From positions 1 through 42,004 of the forward strand of contig UQHQ01000018.1 in NCBI GenBank assembly GCA_900540945.1: 42,004 nt of DNA. Direction: 5' to 3'. Positions 15,888 through 23,846 of the stretch are shown here, one piece after another. Within the stretch, counting starts at the first letter, position 1. The number at the start of each line of letters is the position of its first letter. Made by a program: the position numbers and the translations under genes. This DNA is from an uncultured Collinsella sp. Its GTDB lineage: Bacteria > Actinomycetota > Coriobacteriia > Coriobacteriales > Coriobacteriaceae. The notes beneath the pieces are model-generated. The model had not been told where the DNA came from, searched no databases, and worked only from the letters and a program-made list of their open reading frames with translations.

Positions 15888-17828
15888 GTGGCAGGTCACG
15901 ACAACATTCCAACACTTGCCGAGCAGGTTTCGCGCGTTCCCACGCAACCCGGCTGCTACCTTTGGAAAGATGCCAAGGGTGATGTCATCTATGTGGGCAA
16001 GGCAAAAAACCTGCGTGCCCGTATGCGTCAATACGTGACGCTGCAGGACGAGCGTCAAAAGATCCCGCTCATGATGCAGCTGGTGGCGAGCTTCGACTAT
16101 ATCGTGGTGGAGACCGAGCACGAGGCATTGGTGCTCGAGCGCAATCTGATTGGCCAGTACCATCCGTACTTTAACGTCGATCTCAAAGACGATAAAAGCT
16201 ATCCCTTTATCGCCATTACCAAGAGCGACTTGTTTCCGGCTATTAAATACACGCGAGAGCGTCATAAACCGGGAACGCGCTATTTTGGCCCCTATACCGA
16301 TAGCCGTGCGGCGCGTGAGACCATCGATACGCTACGCAAGGTTATTCCTATTTGCTCGGCATCCTGTGCGGAATGGCGCCGCTGCCGCCGCATCGTCGAA
16401 TCTCATAAGGGCGAAGAAGACATCGTCAATATGATTTGCGCGCAAAACGGGCGTCCCTGCTTTGACTACCATGTCGGGCGCGGGCCGGGCGCATGCATCG
16501 GCGCGATTTCCCCTGCCGACTATGCCAAGAACGTCAAACGTGTCGAACGTTTCTTGTCGGGCCATCGCAAGGATGTCGTTGACGAGCTTACGTCCGAGAT
16601 GACGGAGGCAGCCGAGACGCTCGATTTTGAGCGTGCGGCGCGCGTCAAGCGTCGCCTGGAAGTCATTAGGGGCCTGGACGATCGCCAACAGGTCGTTTTT
16701 CCATCGAGCGTCGATATCGACGTCATCGGCTTCTATCGCGAAGAGACTATCTCTGCCGCCTGTGTCTTTGTCGTTCGCGAGGGCCGAACGGTTCGAACTT
16801 GTGAGTTTATCCTCGATAAAGGCCTGGATGTCGACGAGGAAGAGCTTCAATCGGGCTTTCTCAAGCGCTATTACGACGAGACGGCTGATATTCCAGCCGA
16901 GATCAATCTCTCTGTCGAGCTTGAGGATGCCGAAGCGTTGGGGGAGTGGCTTGCGGGCAAGCGCGAACGCTCTTGCCATCTCCATAGGCCGCAGCGCGGC
17001 GAAAAGCACCGCCTGCTCGATATGGCTTCCAAAAATGCGCGTCATGCCCTCATGCGCTACATGATGCGCACGGGGTATGCTGACGATCGCACCAATCAGG
17101 CGCTCCTGGAGCTCGAAAACGCGCTGGCGCTGCCTGCGCCGCCGTTGCGCATCGAGTGCTTCGATATCTCGACGTTGCACGGCACCTTTACCGTCGCTTC
17201 GATGGTGGTATTTACCAACGGCCGTGCCGACAAGGGCCAGTATCGTCGTTTTAAAATTCAGGCCGAATTGGACGAGGCGAACGACTTCGTATCGATGTCC
17301 GAGGTTCTGGGGCGTCGCTATGCTCCCGAGCGCATGGCGGACGAGCGCTTTGGCTCGCGCCCCGATTTGCTCGTTGTCGATGGCGGCAAGCCGCAATTGA
17401 CCGCTGCAATTAAGCAACTTGAGGCGCTCGGCCTCGATATACCAGTTTGTGGCTTGGCAAAGGCCGATGAGGAGGTTTTCGTGCCGTGGGACGAGACTCC
17501 CGTCGTGCTGCCGACCGGCTCCGCTTCGCTTTATCTGATCAAGCAGGTTCGCGATGAATCCCACCGATTTGCGATTACGTTCCACCGCGAGTTGCGTGAT
17601 AAAGCTATGACGGTTTCGGTGCTTGACGACGTTCCGGGCGTGGGACCCACTAGAAAGCGTGCCATCATGCGCCATTTTGGCTCGATGAAGCGTCTGCGCG
17701 CGGCCAGCGAGCAGGAGATTGCGGAAGTTCGAGGCGTTCCGGCCGATGTCGCCAAAGCGGTCCACGAGGCGCTTGTTGCATGGAATGCCGAGCGCGCCCA
17801 GGCATCGGCCAACCGTTCCGAAAACTAA
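15888..17828 (+). CDS. uvrC: Excinuclease ABC subunit C
   Basis: UvrC makes both incisions in nucleotide excision repair. It shows the GIY-YIG domain (PGCYLWKDAKGDVIYVGKAKNLRARM, shortened here to its two key parts GCYLW and VIYVGKAKNLR, near residues 22-42), a UVR motif LDFERAARVKR at about 245 for UvrB contact, the RNase H-like domain with LLVVDGGKPQL and the catalytic Asp pair, and a C-terminal helix-hairpin-helix pair (VLDDVPGVGPTRKRAIM). About 646 aa. Two GTG starts are possible: 15882, directly after the murJ stop, and 15888, which has a partial Shine-Dalgarno AGTAGG five bases away and is preferred. With uvrB and uvrA nearby, all three subunits lie within 16.5 kb but in separate transcription units. 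Confidence 0.96.
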   Translation: MAGHDNIPTLAEQVSRVPTQPGCYLWKDAKGDVIYVGKAKNLRARMRQYVTLQDERQKIPLMMQLVASFDYIVVETEHEALVLERNLIGQYHPYFNVDLKDDKSYPFIAITKSDLFPAIKYTRERHKPGTRYFGPYTDSRAARETIDTLRKVIPICSASCAEWRRCRRIVESHKGEEDIVNMICAQNGRPCFDYHVGRGPGACIGAISPADYAKNVKRVERFLSGHRKDVVDELTSEMTEAAETLDFERAARVKRRLEVIRGLDDRQQVVFPSSVDIDVIGFYREETISAACVFVVREGRTVRTCEFILDKGLDVDEEELQSGFLKRYYDETADIPAEINLSVELEDAEALGEWLAGKRERSCHLHRPQRGEKHRLLDMASKNARHALMRYMMRTGYADDRTNQALLELENALALPAPPLRIECFDISTLHGTFTVASMVVFTNGRADKGQYRRFKIQAELDEANDFVSMSEVLGRRYAPERMADERFGSRPDLLVVDGGKPQLTAAIKQLEALGLDIPVCGLAKADEEVFVPWDETPVVLPTGSASLYLIKQVRDESHRFAITFHRELRDKAMTVSVLDDVPGVGPTRKRAIMRHFGSMKRLRAASEQEIAEVRGVPADVAKAVHEALVAWNAERAQASANRSEN

Positions 17829-17853
17829 ACGCGCTTCTAAACAACTGATATAC

Positions 17854-17876
17854 ATGATTGGCCGATTTTCAATCAT
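17854..17876 (+). terminator. Weak hairpin after uvrC
   Basis: ATGATTG (17854-17860) pairs with CAATCAT (17870-17876) and is followed by TTATTT. The stem is AT-rich and short, so termination would be inefficient. It is the only terminator-like structure seen after uvrC. Confidence 0.4.
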
Positions 17877-17918
17877 TTATTTCGCGGCGATTACCTGTCG
17901 ATTTCGGGTTTTATTAAC

Positions 17919-17961
17919 GCTAAAACGTTTGACTAGCCATGGTGAATAACCCTGCTATCCT
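17919..17961 (+). promoter_or_regulatory. Candidate promoter and operator of the sialic acid operon
   Basis: This lies in the 365-bp gap between uvrC and the sialic acid binding-protein gene. TTGACT (17929-17934) and an extended -10, TGCTATCCT (17953-17961), are visible; the 21-bp spacing is too long for a classical pair, so the extended -10 may act alone. AAACGTTT (17923-17930), a CG-centred palindrome like many LacI-family operators, overlaps the -35. Transcription from about 17968 would give a leader of about 225 nt. Confidence 0.4.
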
Positions 17962-17991
17962 GCGGGTTGACGAAGACTGATATCTCACCTC

Positions 17992-18076
17992 GTCGATACA
18001 TACTGTCTGGCGAATCGTTTGTCAATGAATTCGGTGAACGGTAGTAAATACCGTTCAAGCGTATGTATGTATCGGT
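17992..18076 (+). ncRNA. Structured 5' leader element, three-way-junction-like
   Basis: A closing helix pairs CGATACATAC (17994-18003) perfectly with GTATGTATCG (18065-18074) and extends by two wobble pairs. Inside are a 5-bp hairpin, CGAAT (18011-18015) with ATTCG (18029-18033), and a perfect 9-bp hairpin, TGAACGGTA (18035-18043) with TACCGTTCA (18049-18057), carrying the pentaloop GTAAA. Joining strands are 7, 1 and 7 nt. The arrangement suits a cis-regulatory RNA such as a riboswitch aptamer, although the inner repeat could also be a protein operator. I do not recognise a known class: it does not show purine, TPP, T-box or glycine consensus segments. It sits 118 bases before the first gene of the sialic acid operon. 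Confidence 0.5.
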
Positions 18077-18140
18077 CGCCGAGCGCGGCACCTCAGTTGG
18101 GTCCGTCGGTAGGTAAGGTATATATCGTCCGCAAGTTGCG

Positions 18141-18164
18141 CGGGGGCAAGTCTAGGTGCCCCCG
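18141..18164 (+). promoter_or_regulatory. GC-rich hairpin just before the satA ribosome-binding site
   Basis: CGGGGGCA (18141-18148) pairs with TGCCCCCG (18157-18164) around an 8-nt loop. There is no T run, so it is not a classic terminator. It ends 19 bases before the AGGAG at 18184-18188 and could be the expression platform of the upstream leader element or a 5' stabiliser. The stretch between the two elements (18077-18140) holds only small hairpins. Confidence 0.5.
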
Positions 18165-18193
18165 GGTAAGATTCTCTATTGATAGGAGAAGAC

Positions 18194-19807
18194 ATGGCCA
18201 TCATCAACAAGGGTATGTCCAGGCGTTCGTTCCTCGGCCTCACCGGCAGCGTCGCTGCTGTCGCAGGGCTTGGTCTCACTGGCTGCGGTGGCAGCTCTAG
18301 CGACGAAGGTTCCGCTTCCGGTTCCACCGATTCCGCCAACCGTGGCGGCGGCGTGATCACCGCTGGTTCCGCTTACGCTCCGTCCAGCTTCGACCCCGCC
18401 AGCACCGGCTCCGCTGTGGGCCTGGGCGCTAACTGGCACGTCGTCGAGGGTCTTTACGGCATCGATTACCACGACTACAGCACCTTCAACGAGCTCGCCA
18501 CCGACGATCCCAAGTCCGTGGACGACACTACCTTCGAGGTCACCATCCGCAAGGGCGCCAAGTTCTCCGATGGCACCGAGGTCACTGCTGACGACGTCGT
18601 TGCCTCCTACACCGCTTGCGCTGCTTCTGCTACCTATGCTCCGTTCTTCCAGCCCTTCGAGTCCATCGAGGCCAAGGACGCCAGCACTGTAACGGTCAAG
18701 ACCAAGGTCCCCAACTTCTCCCTGCTCAAGGATCGTCTGGCCATCATCCGCGTTACCCCGGCTACCCAGGCCGAGGAGGATCGCGCTAAGCAGCCGATCG
18801 GCTCCGGCCCCTGGATGTACGATTCTATCTCCGATACCGAGATCACCCTGGTTCCCAACCCCGAGTACAACGGTGAGTATGCTGCCGAGGATAAGAAGAT
18901 CCAGTACAGCATCCTGACCGACCCCACCGCTCGCGTTACCGCTCAGCAGGAGGGCTCCACGCTCGTTATGGAGCTCGTCACCGCTGACGCCGTCGACCAG
19001 CTCGAGAGCGCCGGCTGCAAGATCGATAACGTCCAGGGTTTTGGCACCCGCTTCATCATGTTCAACGTCGCCAAGGAGCCTTGGAACAACGTCAAGGTCC
19101 GTCAGGCCGTCATGTACGCGCTCGACACTGAGAAGATGATCACCAACACCTTCGCCGGCCTTGCCACCGCTGCCAGCTGCTACCTGCCCAAGAGCTTCAC
19201 CAACTATCATGAGGCTTCCACGGTGTACAAGACTGACGCCAAGAAGGCCAAGAAGCTCATCGAAGAGTCTGGCATCACCCCGGGCGCCATCACCCTGCGC
19301 ACCACCGACAACGAGCAGATCAAGGGCATGGCCGCCCAGGTCAAGAACGACCTCGACGCTCTCGGCTTCGATGTGACCATCCAGACCGATACCTCGCCGG
19401 CCACCTACGCTGCAATCGACGGCGGCGAGGCCTACGATATCCTTCTCGCTCCTGGCGATCCGTCCTGCTTCGGCGCCGACCCCGACCTGCTGCTCAACTG
19501 GTGGTATGGCGACAACGTCTGGATGCAGACCCGTTGCCCGTGGAAGGATTCCGCTGAGTGGCAGAAGCTCCACGGTCTCATGGACGAGGCTCTTGCCGCC
19601 GAGGGCGACGAGCAGCAGAAGAAGTGGAACGAGTGCTTCGACATCATCGCCGACAACGCTGTTCTGTACCCCGTTGTCCACGTCAAGACCGTCTCCGCTT
19701 CCTGGGACGATCCGTCCACCGCGCCCAACGGCGAGGCCCTCGATGGCTTCAAGGGCATCGGCACGACGAGCATGTCCTTCAGGGGCGTCGCGACCGTCAA
19801 GGCCTAA
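18194..19807 (+). CDS. Family-5 solute-binding lipoprotein, probable sialic acid binder
   Basis: The extracellular substrate-binding component of an ABC importer of the peptide/nickel (SBP_bac_5) family. The N-terminus has a twin-arginine motif, MSRRSFLGLTG, followed by the lipobox LTGC at about residues 28-31, so it is probably exported folded and lipid-anchored. The mature part has the family opening GGGVITAGSAYAPSSFDP and a FSDGTEVTADDVVASY segment typical of the family. 537 aa. ATG 18194 follows AGGAG and is preferred to an upstream TTG. The gene heads an operon ending in nanA, nanK and nanE genes, which points to sialic acid as substrate. This resembles SatA of Haemophilus ducreyi and the nanBCDF importer of Bifidobacterium breve, both of this ABC family. 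The substrate is inferred from context. Confidence 0.85.
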   Translation: MAIINKGMSRRSFLGLTGSVAAVAGLGLTGCGGSSSDEGSASGSTDSANRGGGVITAGSAYAPSSFDPASTGSAVGLGANWHVVEGLYGIDYHDYSTFNELATDDPKSVDDTTFEVTIRKGAKFSDGTEVTADDVVASYTACAASATYAPFFQPFESIEAKDASTVTVKTKVPNFSLLKDRLAIIRVTPATQAEEDRAKQPIGSGPWMYDSISDTEITLVPNPEYNGEYAAEDKKIQYSILTDPTARVTAQQEGSTLVMELVTADAVDQLESAGCKIDNVQGFGTRFIMFNVAKEPWNNVKVRQAVMYALDTEKMITNTFAGLATAASCYLPKSFTNYHEASTVYKTDAKKAKKLIEESGITPGAITLRTTDNEQIKGMAAQVKNDLDALGFDVTIQTDTSPATYAAIDGGEAYDILLAPGDPSCFGADPDLLLNWWYGDNVWMQTRCPWKDSAEWQKLHGLMDEALAAEGDEQQKKWNECFDIIADNAVLYPVVHVKTVSASWDDPSTAPNGEALDGFKGIGTTSMSFRGVATVKA

Positions 19808-19922
19808 GACTCGCTTGAGTCATATGTGGGACGTCGGTCGTAAGGCAACGTCCTCATAGTTGAAACAAAGACCCGGGCGGCCTCGATGTCGCTCGGGTCT
19901 TGTAATGAGTATCCATACTCAT
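19808..19922 (+). promoter_or_regulatory. Run of stem-loops between satA and satB
   Basis: Four hairpins follow the satA stop. They are GACTC-GCTT-GAGTC (19808-19821); GGACGT with ACGTCC in the next 35 bases; a 14-bp stem with two G-U pairs, AAGACCCGGGCGGC (19868-19881) with GTCGCTCGGGTCTT (19888-19901); and ATGAGTAT-CC-ATACTCAT (19905-19922). None has a T run. Such structures after binding-protein genes commonly protect the upstream mRNA or limit read-through so that the binding protein is made in excess. Confidence 0.6.
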
Positions 19923-19962
19923 ATACCAGTTGGTCCTACCGACAAAAGAAAGGGGAGAGAAC

Positions 19963-20919
19963 GTGAACAACTTTCTACGTTTGATTGGAAGGCGTCTCGT
20001 GGCGCTGCCGATTATGGCATTGGGCGTCACCGTCCTGGTGTTCTTCCTTATGTCGTTCTCCAAGACCGACCCCGCCTATACGGCGTTGGGTGACGGTGCC
20101 TCGCCCGAGGCGGTTGCCGAGTACCATGAGAAGTATGGTCTGGACGACCCCTGGCCCGTGCGCTACGTGCGCTATATGGGCGATCTGATCCATGGTGACA
20201 TGGGCACCTATGGTGCTGCTCGCAACTCCGTTGCCAAGCGCATCTCCACGGCCCTGCCCGTCACGATGCAGCTGACCTTCATCGGTCTTGCCATCGGCGC
20301 GGTCGTCTCGTTTTTGCTCGGCGTCATCGCGGCACTGTATCGCGATAGATGGCCGGACCAAGTGATCCGCGTCTTCTCCATCGCCGGCTTGGCAACCCCG
20401 TCGTTCTGGCTTGCCGTTCTGTTGATTCTGCTGTTCTCTTCCTACCTTAAGGTGCTTCCGGCGTCCGGTGCTCTGCCTCACTTCACCACCAACCCGGCAG
20501 GTTATTTGGCGCGCATGATCATGCCCGCCATCGCTCTGGCATTCCCGCTGACAGGTCAGATGACTCGTATCGTGCGTACGGCCATGGTTGAGGAGCTCGA
20601 TAAGGACTATGTCCGTATGGCTCGCGGCGCCGGCGTTCCCGAGAAGGTCGTCGTCGGCATCAACGTTTTGCGCAACGCACTGATCACCCCGGTCACCACC
20701 CTCGGTCTTAAGATCGGCTACCTCATGGGCGGTGCTGTCGTCATCGAGGTCATCTTCAACCTCCCCGGCATGGGTACTGCGATCCTGCAGGGCGTTCAGG
20801 GCAACGAGGCGAACCTGGTTCAGGGCGTCGTCATCGTCGTTGCTCTTGCCTTCATCATCATCAACATCGTGGTTGACATGCTCTACCTGCTCATCAACCC
20901 GCGCATCAGGACGGTGTAG
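19963..20919 (+). CDS. ABC importer permease, DppB/SatB type
   Basis: The first membrane subunit of the peptide/nickel-type importer. Six hydrophobic segments are visible. The first (about residues 11-32) is followed by the large extracellular loop usual for DppB proteins (DPAYTALGD to ARNSVAKRI), and the EAA-like coupling loop DYVRMARGAGVPEKVVV that contacts the ATPase lies near residue 215. The C-terminus, LINPRIR, is typical. GTG 19963 is preceded by AGGGGAGAG at a good distance; a frame extension upstream has no ribosome-binding site and overlaps the hairpins. 318 aa. It is followed three bases later by the permease-ATPase fusion gene. Confidence 0.9.
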   Translation: MNNFLRLIGRRLVALPIMALGVTVLVFFLMSFSKTDPAYTALGDGASPEAVAEYHEKYGLDDPWPVRYVRYMGDLIHGDMGTYGAARNSVAKRISTALPVTMQLTFIGLAIGAVVSFLLGVIAALYRDRWPDQVIRVFSIAGLATPSFWLAVLLILLFSSYLKVLPASGALPHFTTNPAGYLARMIMPAIALAFPLTGQMTRIVRTAMVEELDKDYVRMARGAGVPEKVVVGINVLRNALITPVTTLGLKIGYLMGGAVVIEVIFNLPGMGTAILQGVQGNEANLVQGVVIVVALAFIIINIVVDMLYLLINPRIRTV

Positions 20920-20922
20920 ATT

Positions 20923-22938
20923 ATGGTAAAGATTCGAGAGAAGCAAACCGAGCAGCTCGAGAAAGCTGCCTCCAAGGGGCTCAAGCTCGGTGGCTGGAAG
21001 AAGATGACGCTGTCTTCTAAGATCGCCGCCGTCGTGCTGGTGCTGGTCGCCCTGACCGCGATTCTGGCGCCCCTTCTTGCCCCCTATAGCCCGGTCGAGA
21101 TTTTCACTGCTCGCCAGGCTCCCGGCAATGGATTTATCTTCGGTACCGACGATAAGGGCCGCGACATCCTGTCGCGTATGCTTTACGGTGGCCGTTACTC
21201 GCTGATCATCGGCTTTGGTGCTACCGCCATGGCTCTGGTCTGCGGCTCGGTCGTGGGCGCCCTCGCGGCGGTTTCGCGCAAGTCCGTTTCCGAGGCGATC
21301 ATGCGCATCCTGGACATCATCATGTCCATCCCGGGCATCGCCCTTGCTGCCGTCTTCGTCTCCATCCTGGGCAACTCCGTGCCGTCGATCATCTTCGCCA
21401 TCGGCTTTATGTACACTCCGCAGATTGCTCGTATCGTGCGCGCCAACATCGTGTCCGAGTACGGCGAGGACTATGTCCGCGCGGTCATCGTTTCCGGCGC
21501 CAAGGCTCCGTGGATTTTGATTAAGCATGTTCTGCGTAACTGCATCGCCCCGATCATGGTCTTTACCGTTACTCTGGTCGCCGACGCCATCATCTTCGAG
21601 GCCTCGCTGACCTTCATCGGCGCTGGTATTCAGGAGCCCACCGCTACCTGGGGTAACATCCTCGCCGACGCTCGCGGTGGCGTGCTCGCTGGCCGTTGGT
21701 GGCAGGCACTGTTCCCGGGCCTGGCCATCATGATCACCTGCCTGGCGCTCAACATCCTCTCCGAGGGCATTACCGACGCCATGGCCGCTGCTCCCTCTGC
21801 CGCCCTGGATCCGACCGATTCCTCCAAGCGCCGCGAGGCCGACCTGCTGGTCTCCGACCCCGTTCGTGCCTACAAGGAGCAGGCTCAGTCCCTGTCCGCC
21901 CGTCTTGGCGCCCTGCGCGATGTCGAGCTCAAGCGTAACGACCGCCATGTGCCCGATGAGTCCGTTGAACCGATCCTTTCGGTCCGCGATTTCTGCATCC
22001 AGTTTGAGCACCACGGTGACATCAACGTCGTCGACCACGTCAACTTTGACGTCCGTCCCGGCCAGACCATGGGCCTGGTAGGCGAGTCCGGTTGCGGTAA
22101 GTCCATCACCACGCTGGCCATCATGGGCCTGACCGACGATGATGAGCATCTTTCCGGCGAGGTTCTCTGGGAGGGCCGCGACCTGCTCAAGATGAGCAAG
22201 AAAGAGTGGTTCGGCCTGCGCGGTACCGATATCGCCATGGTCTATCAGGACGCCCTGTCCTCGCTCAACCCCTCCATGCTCATTTCCGCTCAGATGAAGC
22301 AGCTCACCAAGCGCGGCGGCACCCGTAGCGCCGAGGAGCTCCTGGAGCTCGTGGGCCTCGACCCCAAGCGTACGCTCGAAAGCTATCCGCATGAGCTTTC
22401 CGGTGGTCAGCGTCAGCGCGTTCTGATTGCTATGGCTCTTACCCGCGACCCCAAGCTGGTCATCTGCGACGAGCCCACGACCGCTCTGGACGTTACCGTC
22501 CAGAAGCAGGTCATCAAGCTGCTTAACGACCTTCAGGCCAAGCTCGGCTTTGCCATGATTTTCGTTTCGCACGACCTGGCACTGGTCGCCGAGGTCGCTC
22601 ATAACATCACGGTTATGTACGCCGGCCAGGTTATCGAGCAGGCGCCCACCAAGGAGCTGCTCACCAACCCGATCCACGAGTACACTCGCGGCCTTCTGGG
22701 TTCCGTCCTGTCCATCGAGAGCGGTTCGGGCCGCCTGCACCAGGTGCCCGGCGCCGTTCCGAGCCCGCGCGATTTCCCCAAGGGCGATCGCTTCGCACCC
22801 CGCTCGAGCCATCCGCGCATTGGCTTGGACACCCGTCCGGTCTTCAAGCGCGTGCCCGGCACCGAGCACTTCTATTCCGAGCTCCCCGATGAGGTGCTCA
22901 AGGCAAATGGTTTGACCCCTCACGCGGAGGTGATGTAG
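20923..22938 (+). CDS. ABC importer permease-ATPase fusion (DppC-DppD type)
   Basis: Residues about 1-300 are a DppC-type permease with six membrane segments, the FGTDDKGRDILSRMLYGGR motif and the coupling loop DYVRAVIVSGAKAPW. A hydrophilic linker of about 50 residues (DSSKRREADLL to RNDRHVP) follows. Residues about 350-671 are an OppD-type ATPase with Walker A GESGCGKS, Q-loop VYQDALSSLNP, signature LSGGQRQRVLIAMAL, Walker B LVICDEPTTALD and the H-loop SHD. Fusion means one polypeptide supplies half of the membrane pore and one nucleotide-binding domain. The C-terminus GDRFAPRSSHPRIGL occupies the place where OppD/DppD proteins usually have a cysteine cluster, but all the cysteines are absent. 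The reading frame is continuous; no frameshift explains the fusion. Confidence 0.92.
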   Translation: MVKIREKQTEQLEKAASKGLKLGGWKKMTLSSKIAAVVLVLVALTAILAPLLAPYSPVEIFTARQAPGNGFIFGTDDKGRDILSRMLYGGRYSLIIGFGATAMALVCGSVVGALAAVSRKSVSEAIMRILDIIMSIPGIALAAVFVSILGNSVPSIIFAIGFMYTPQIARIVRANIVSEYGEDYVRAVIVSGAKAPWILIKHVLRNCIAPIMVFTVTLVADAIIFEASLTFIGAGIQEPTATWGNILADARGGVLAGRWWQALFPGLAIMITCLALNILSEGITDAMAAAPSAALDPTDSSKRREADLLVSDPVRAYKEQAQSLSARLGALRDVELKRNDRHVPDESVEPILSVRDFCIQFEHHGDINVVDHVNFDVRPGQTMGLVGESGCGKSITTLAIMGLTDDDEHLSGEVLWEGRDLLKMSKKEWFGLRGTDIAMVYQDALSSLNPSMLISAQMKQLTKRGGTRSAEELLELVGLDPKRTLESYPHELSGGQRQRVLIAMALTRDPKLVICDEPTTALDVTVQKQVIKLLNDLQAKLGFAMIFVSHDLALVAEVAHNITVMYAGQVIEQAPTKELLTNPIHEYTRGLLGSVLSIESGSGRLHQVPGAVPSPRDFPKGDRFAPRSSHPRIGLDTRPVFKRVPGTEHFYSELPDEVLKANGLTPHAEVM

Positions 22939-23766
22939 ATGAGCGAGACCGCAGTCAACGGCGTCGAGCCGATCATCTTCCTTGATGACGTCCACGTCAC
23001 CTTTAGGACCCGTACCGGCTCGATTCTGCACCCCAACCTGGTTCACGCCGTCCAGGGTGTAACGATTAAGCTCATGCCCGGACAGACCATCGGCATCGTC
23101 GGCGAGTCCGGTTGCGGAAAGTCCACCACCGCCAACGTCATGTGCGGCCTGCAGGCCCCCACGAGTGGCAAGGTCTACTTTAAGGGCAAGGACGTTACCA
23201 AGCGTACCGCCGAGGACCGTCGCCACATGGGCCGCGTCATCTCGGTCGTGTTCCAGAACCCAGCCACGGCGCTCAACCCCCGCATGGTCGTTCGCGAGCA
23301 ACTGCTCGACCCCATGCGCGTCCACAACCTGGGTACCGAGGCCGAGCAGGAGAAGCGCGTCAAGGAGCTCTTGGAGCTCACCGGTCTGCCCAGCTCCGCC
23401 GCCGAGGTTCTTCCCGGCCAGCTTTCGGGCGGCCAGCGCCAGCGCGTCGCAATTGCCCGTGCCCTGTCGCTGAACCCCGATGCCATCATCGCCGACGAGC
23501 CCACCTCGGCTCTGGACGTTTCGGTCCGCGCGCAGATTCTGAACCTGCTGACCGACCTTAAGAAGGAGCTCGGCCTGGCCATGGTGTTCATCAGCCATGA
23601 CATCCAGACGGTCCGCTATATCTCTGACGACATCATCGTTATGAATGGCGGCAAGATCGTCGAGCAGGGCGAGGCCAAGCAGGTCTTCCAGCACCCTCAG
23701 GACCCCTACACCAAGATGCTGCTCGGCGCTGCGCCGTCGCTGCTGCATCCCAAGCTCGGCGAGTAG
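22939..23766 (+). CDS. ABC importer ATPase, DppF/SatD type
   Basis: The second nucleotide-binding subunit of the importer. Walker A GESGCGKS (about residues 54-61), Q-loop VFQNPATALNPRM, signature LSGGQRQRVAIARAL, Walker B IIADEPTSALD and FISHD are all intact. It pairs with the ATPase half of the preceding fusion. It stops at residue 275 just after PYTKMLLGAAPSL, so it lacks the C-terminal oligopeptide-transporter extension and its cysteines. The ATG abuts the preceding TAG and has GGAGGTG in front. Confidence 0.9.
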   Translation: MSETAVNGVEPIIFLDDVHVTFRTRTGSILHPNLVHAVQGVTIKLMPGQTIGIVGESGCGKSTTANVMCGLQAPTSGKVYFKGKDVTKRTAEDRRHMGRVISVVFQNPATALNPRMVVREQLLDPMRVHNLGTEAEQEKRVKELLELTGLPSSAAEVLPGQLSGGQRQRVAIARALSLNPDAIIADEPTSALDVSVRAQILNLLTDLKKELGLAMVFISHDIQTVRYISDDIIVMNGGKIVEQGEAKQVFQHPQDPYTKMLLGAAPSLLHPKLGE

Positions 23767-23782
23767 CCTCGCTTTCCCTCCC

Positions 23783-23810
23783 GTGCGCCCGGTTCCCTTG
23801 CCGGGCGCAC
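23783..23810 (+). terminator. Hairpin after the transporter genes, without T run
   Basis: A perfect 10-bp stem, GTGCGCCCGG (23783-23792) with CCGGGCGCAC (23801-23810), and an 8-nt loop lie between the last transporter gene and the esterase. The downstream sequence is not T-rich. It probably sets relative expression or mRNA stability within one operon. Confidence 0.5.
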
Positions 23811-23846
23811 CTCCGTTGCGATTTCGAAAGGTTGGGTTCACGAGCC

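Noticed and set aside
17992..18076. Purine, TPP or T-box riboswitch
   Set aside because: The three-helix shape is suggestive, but the conserved loop and joining-strand sequences of those classes are not visible, and there is no T-box AGGGUGG..GCG segment.
23767..23846. Operon end after the transporter genes
   Set aside because: The GC hairpin has no T run, no promoter was seen downstream, and the next genes are functionally linked and coupled, so one operon is more likely.
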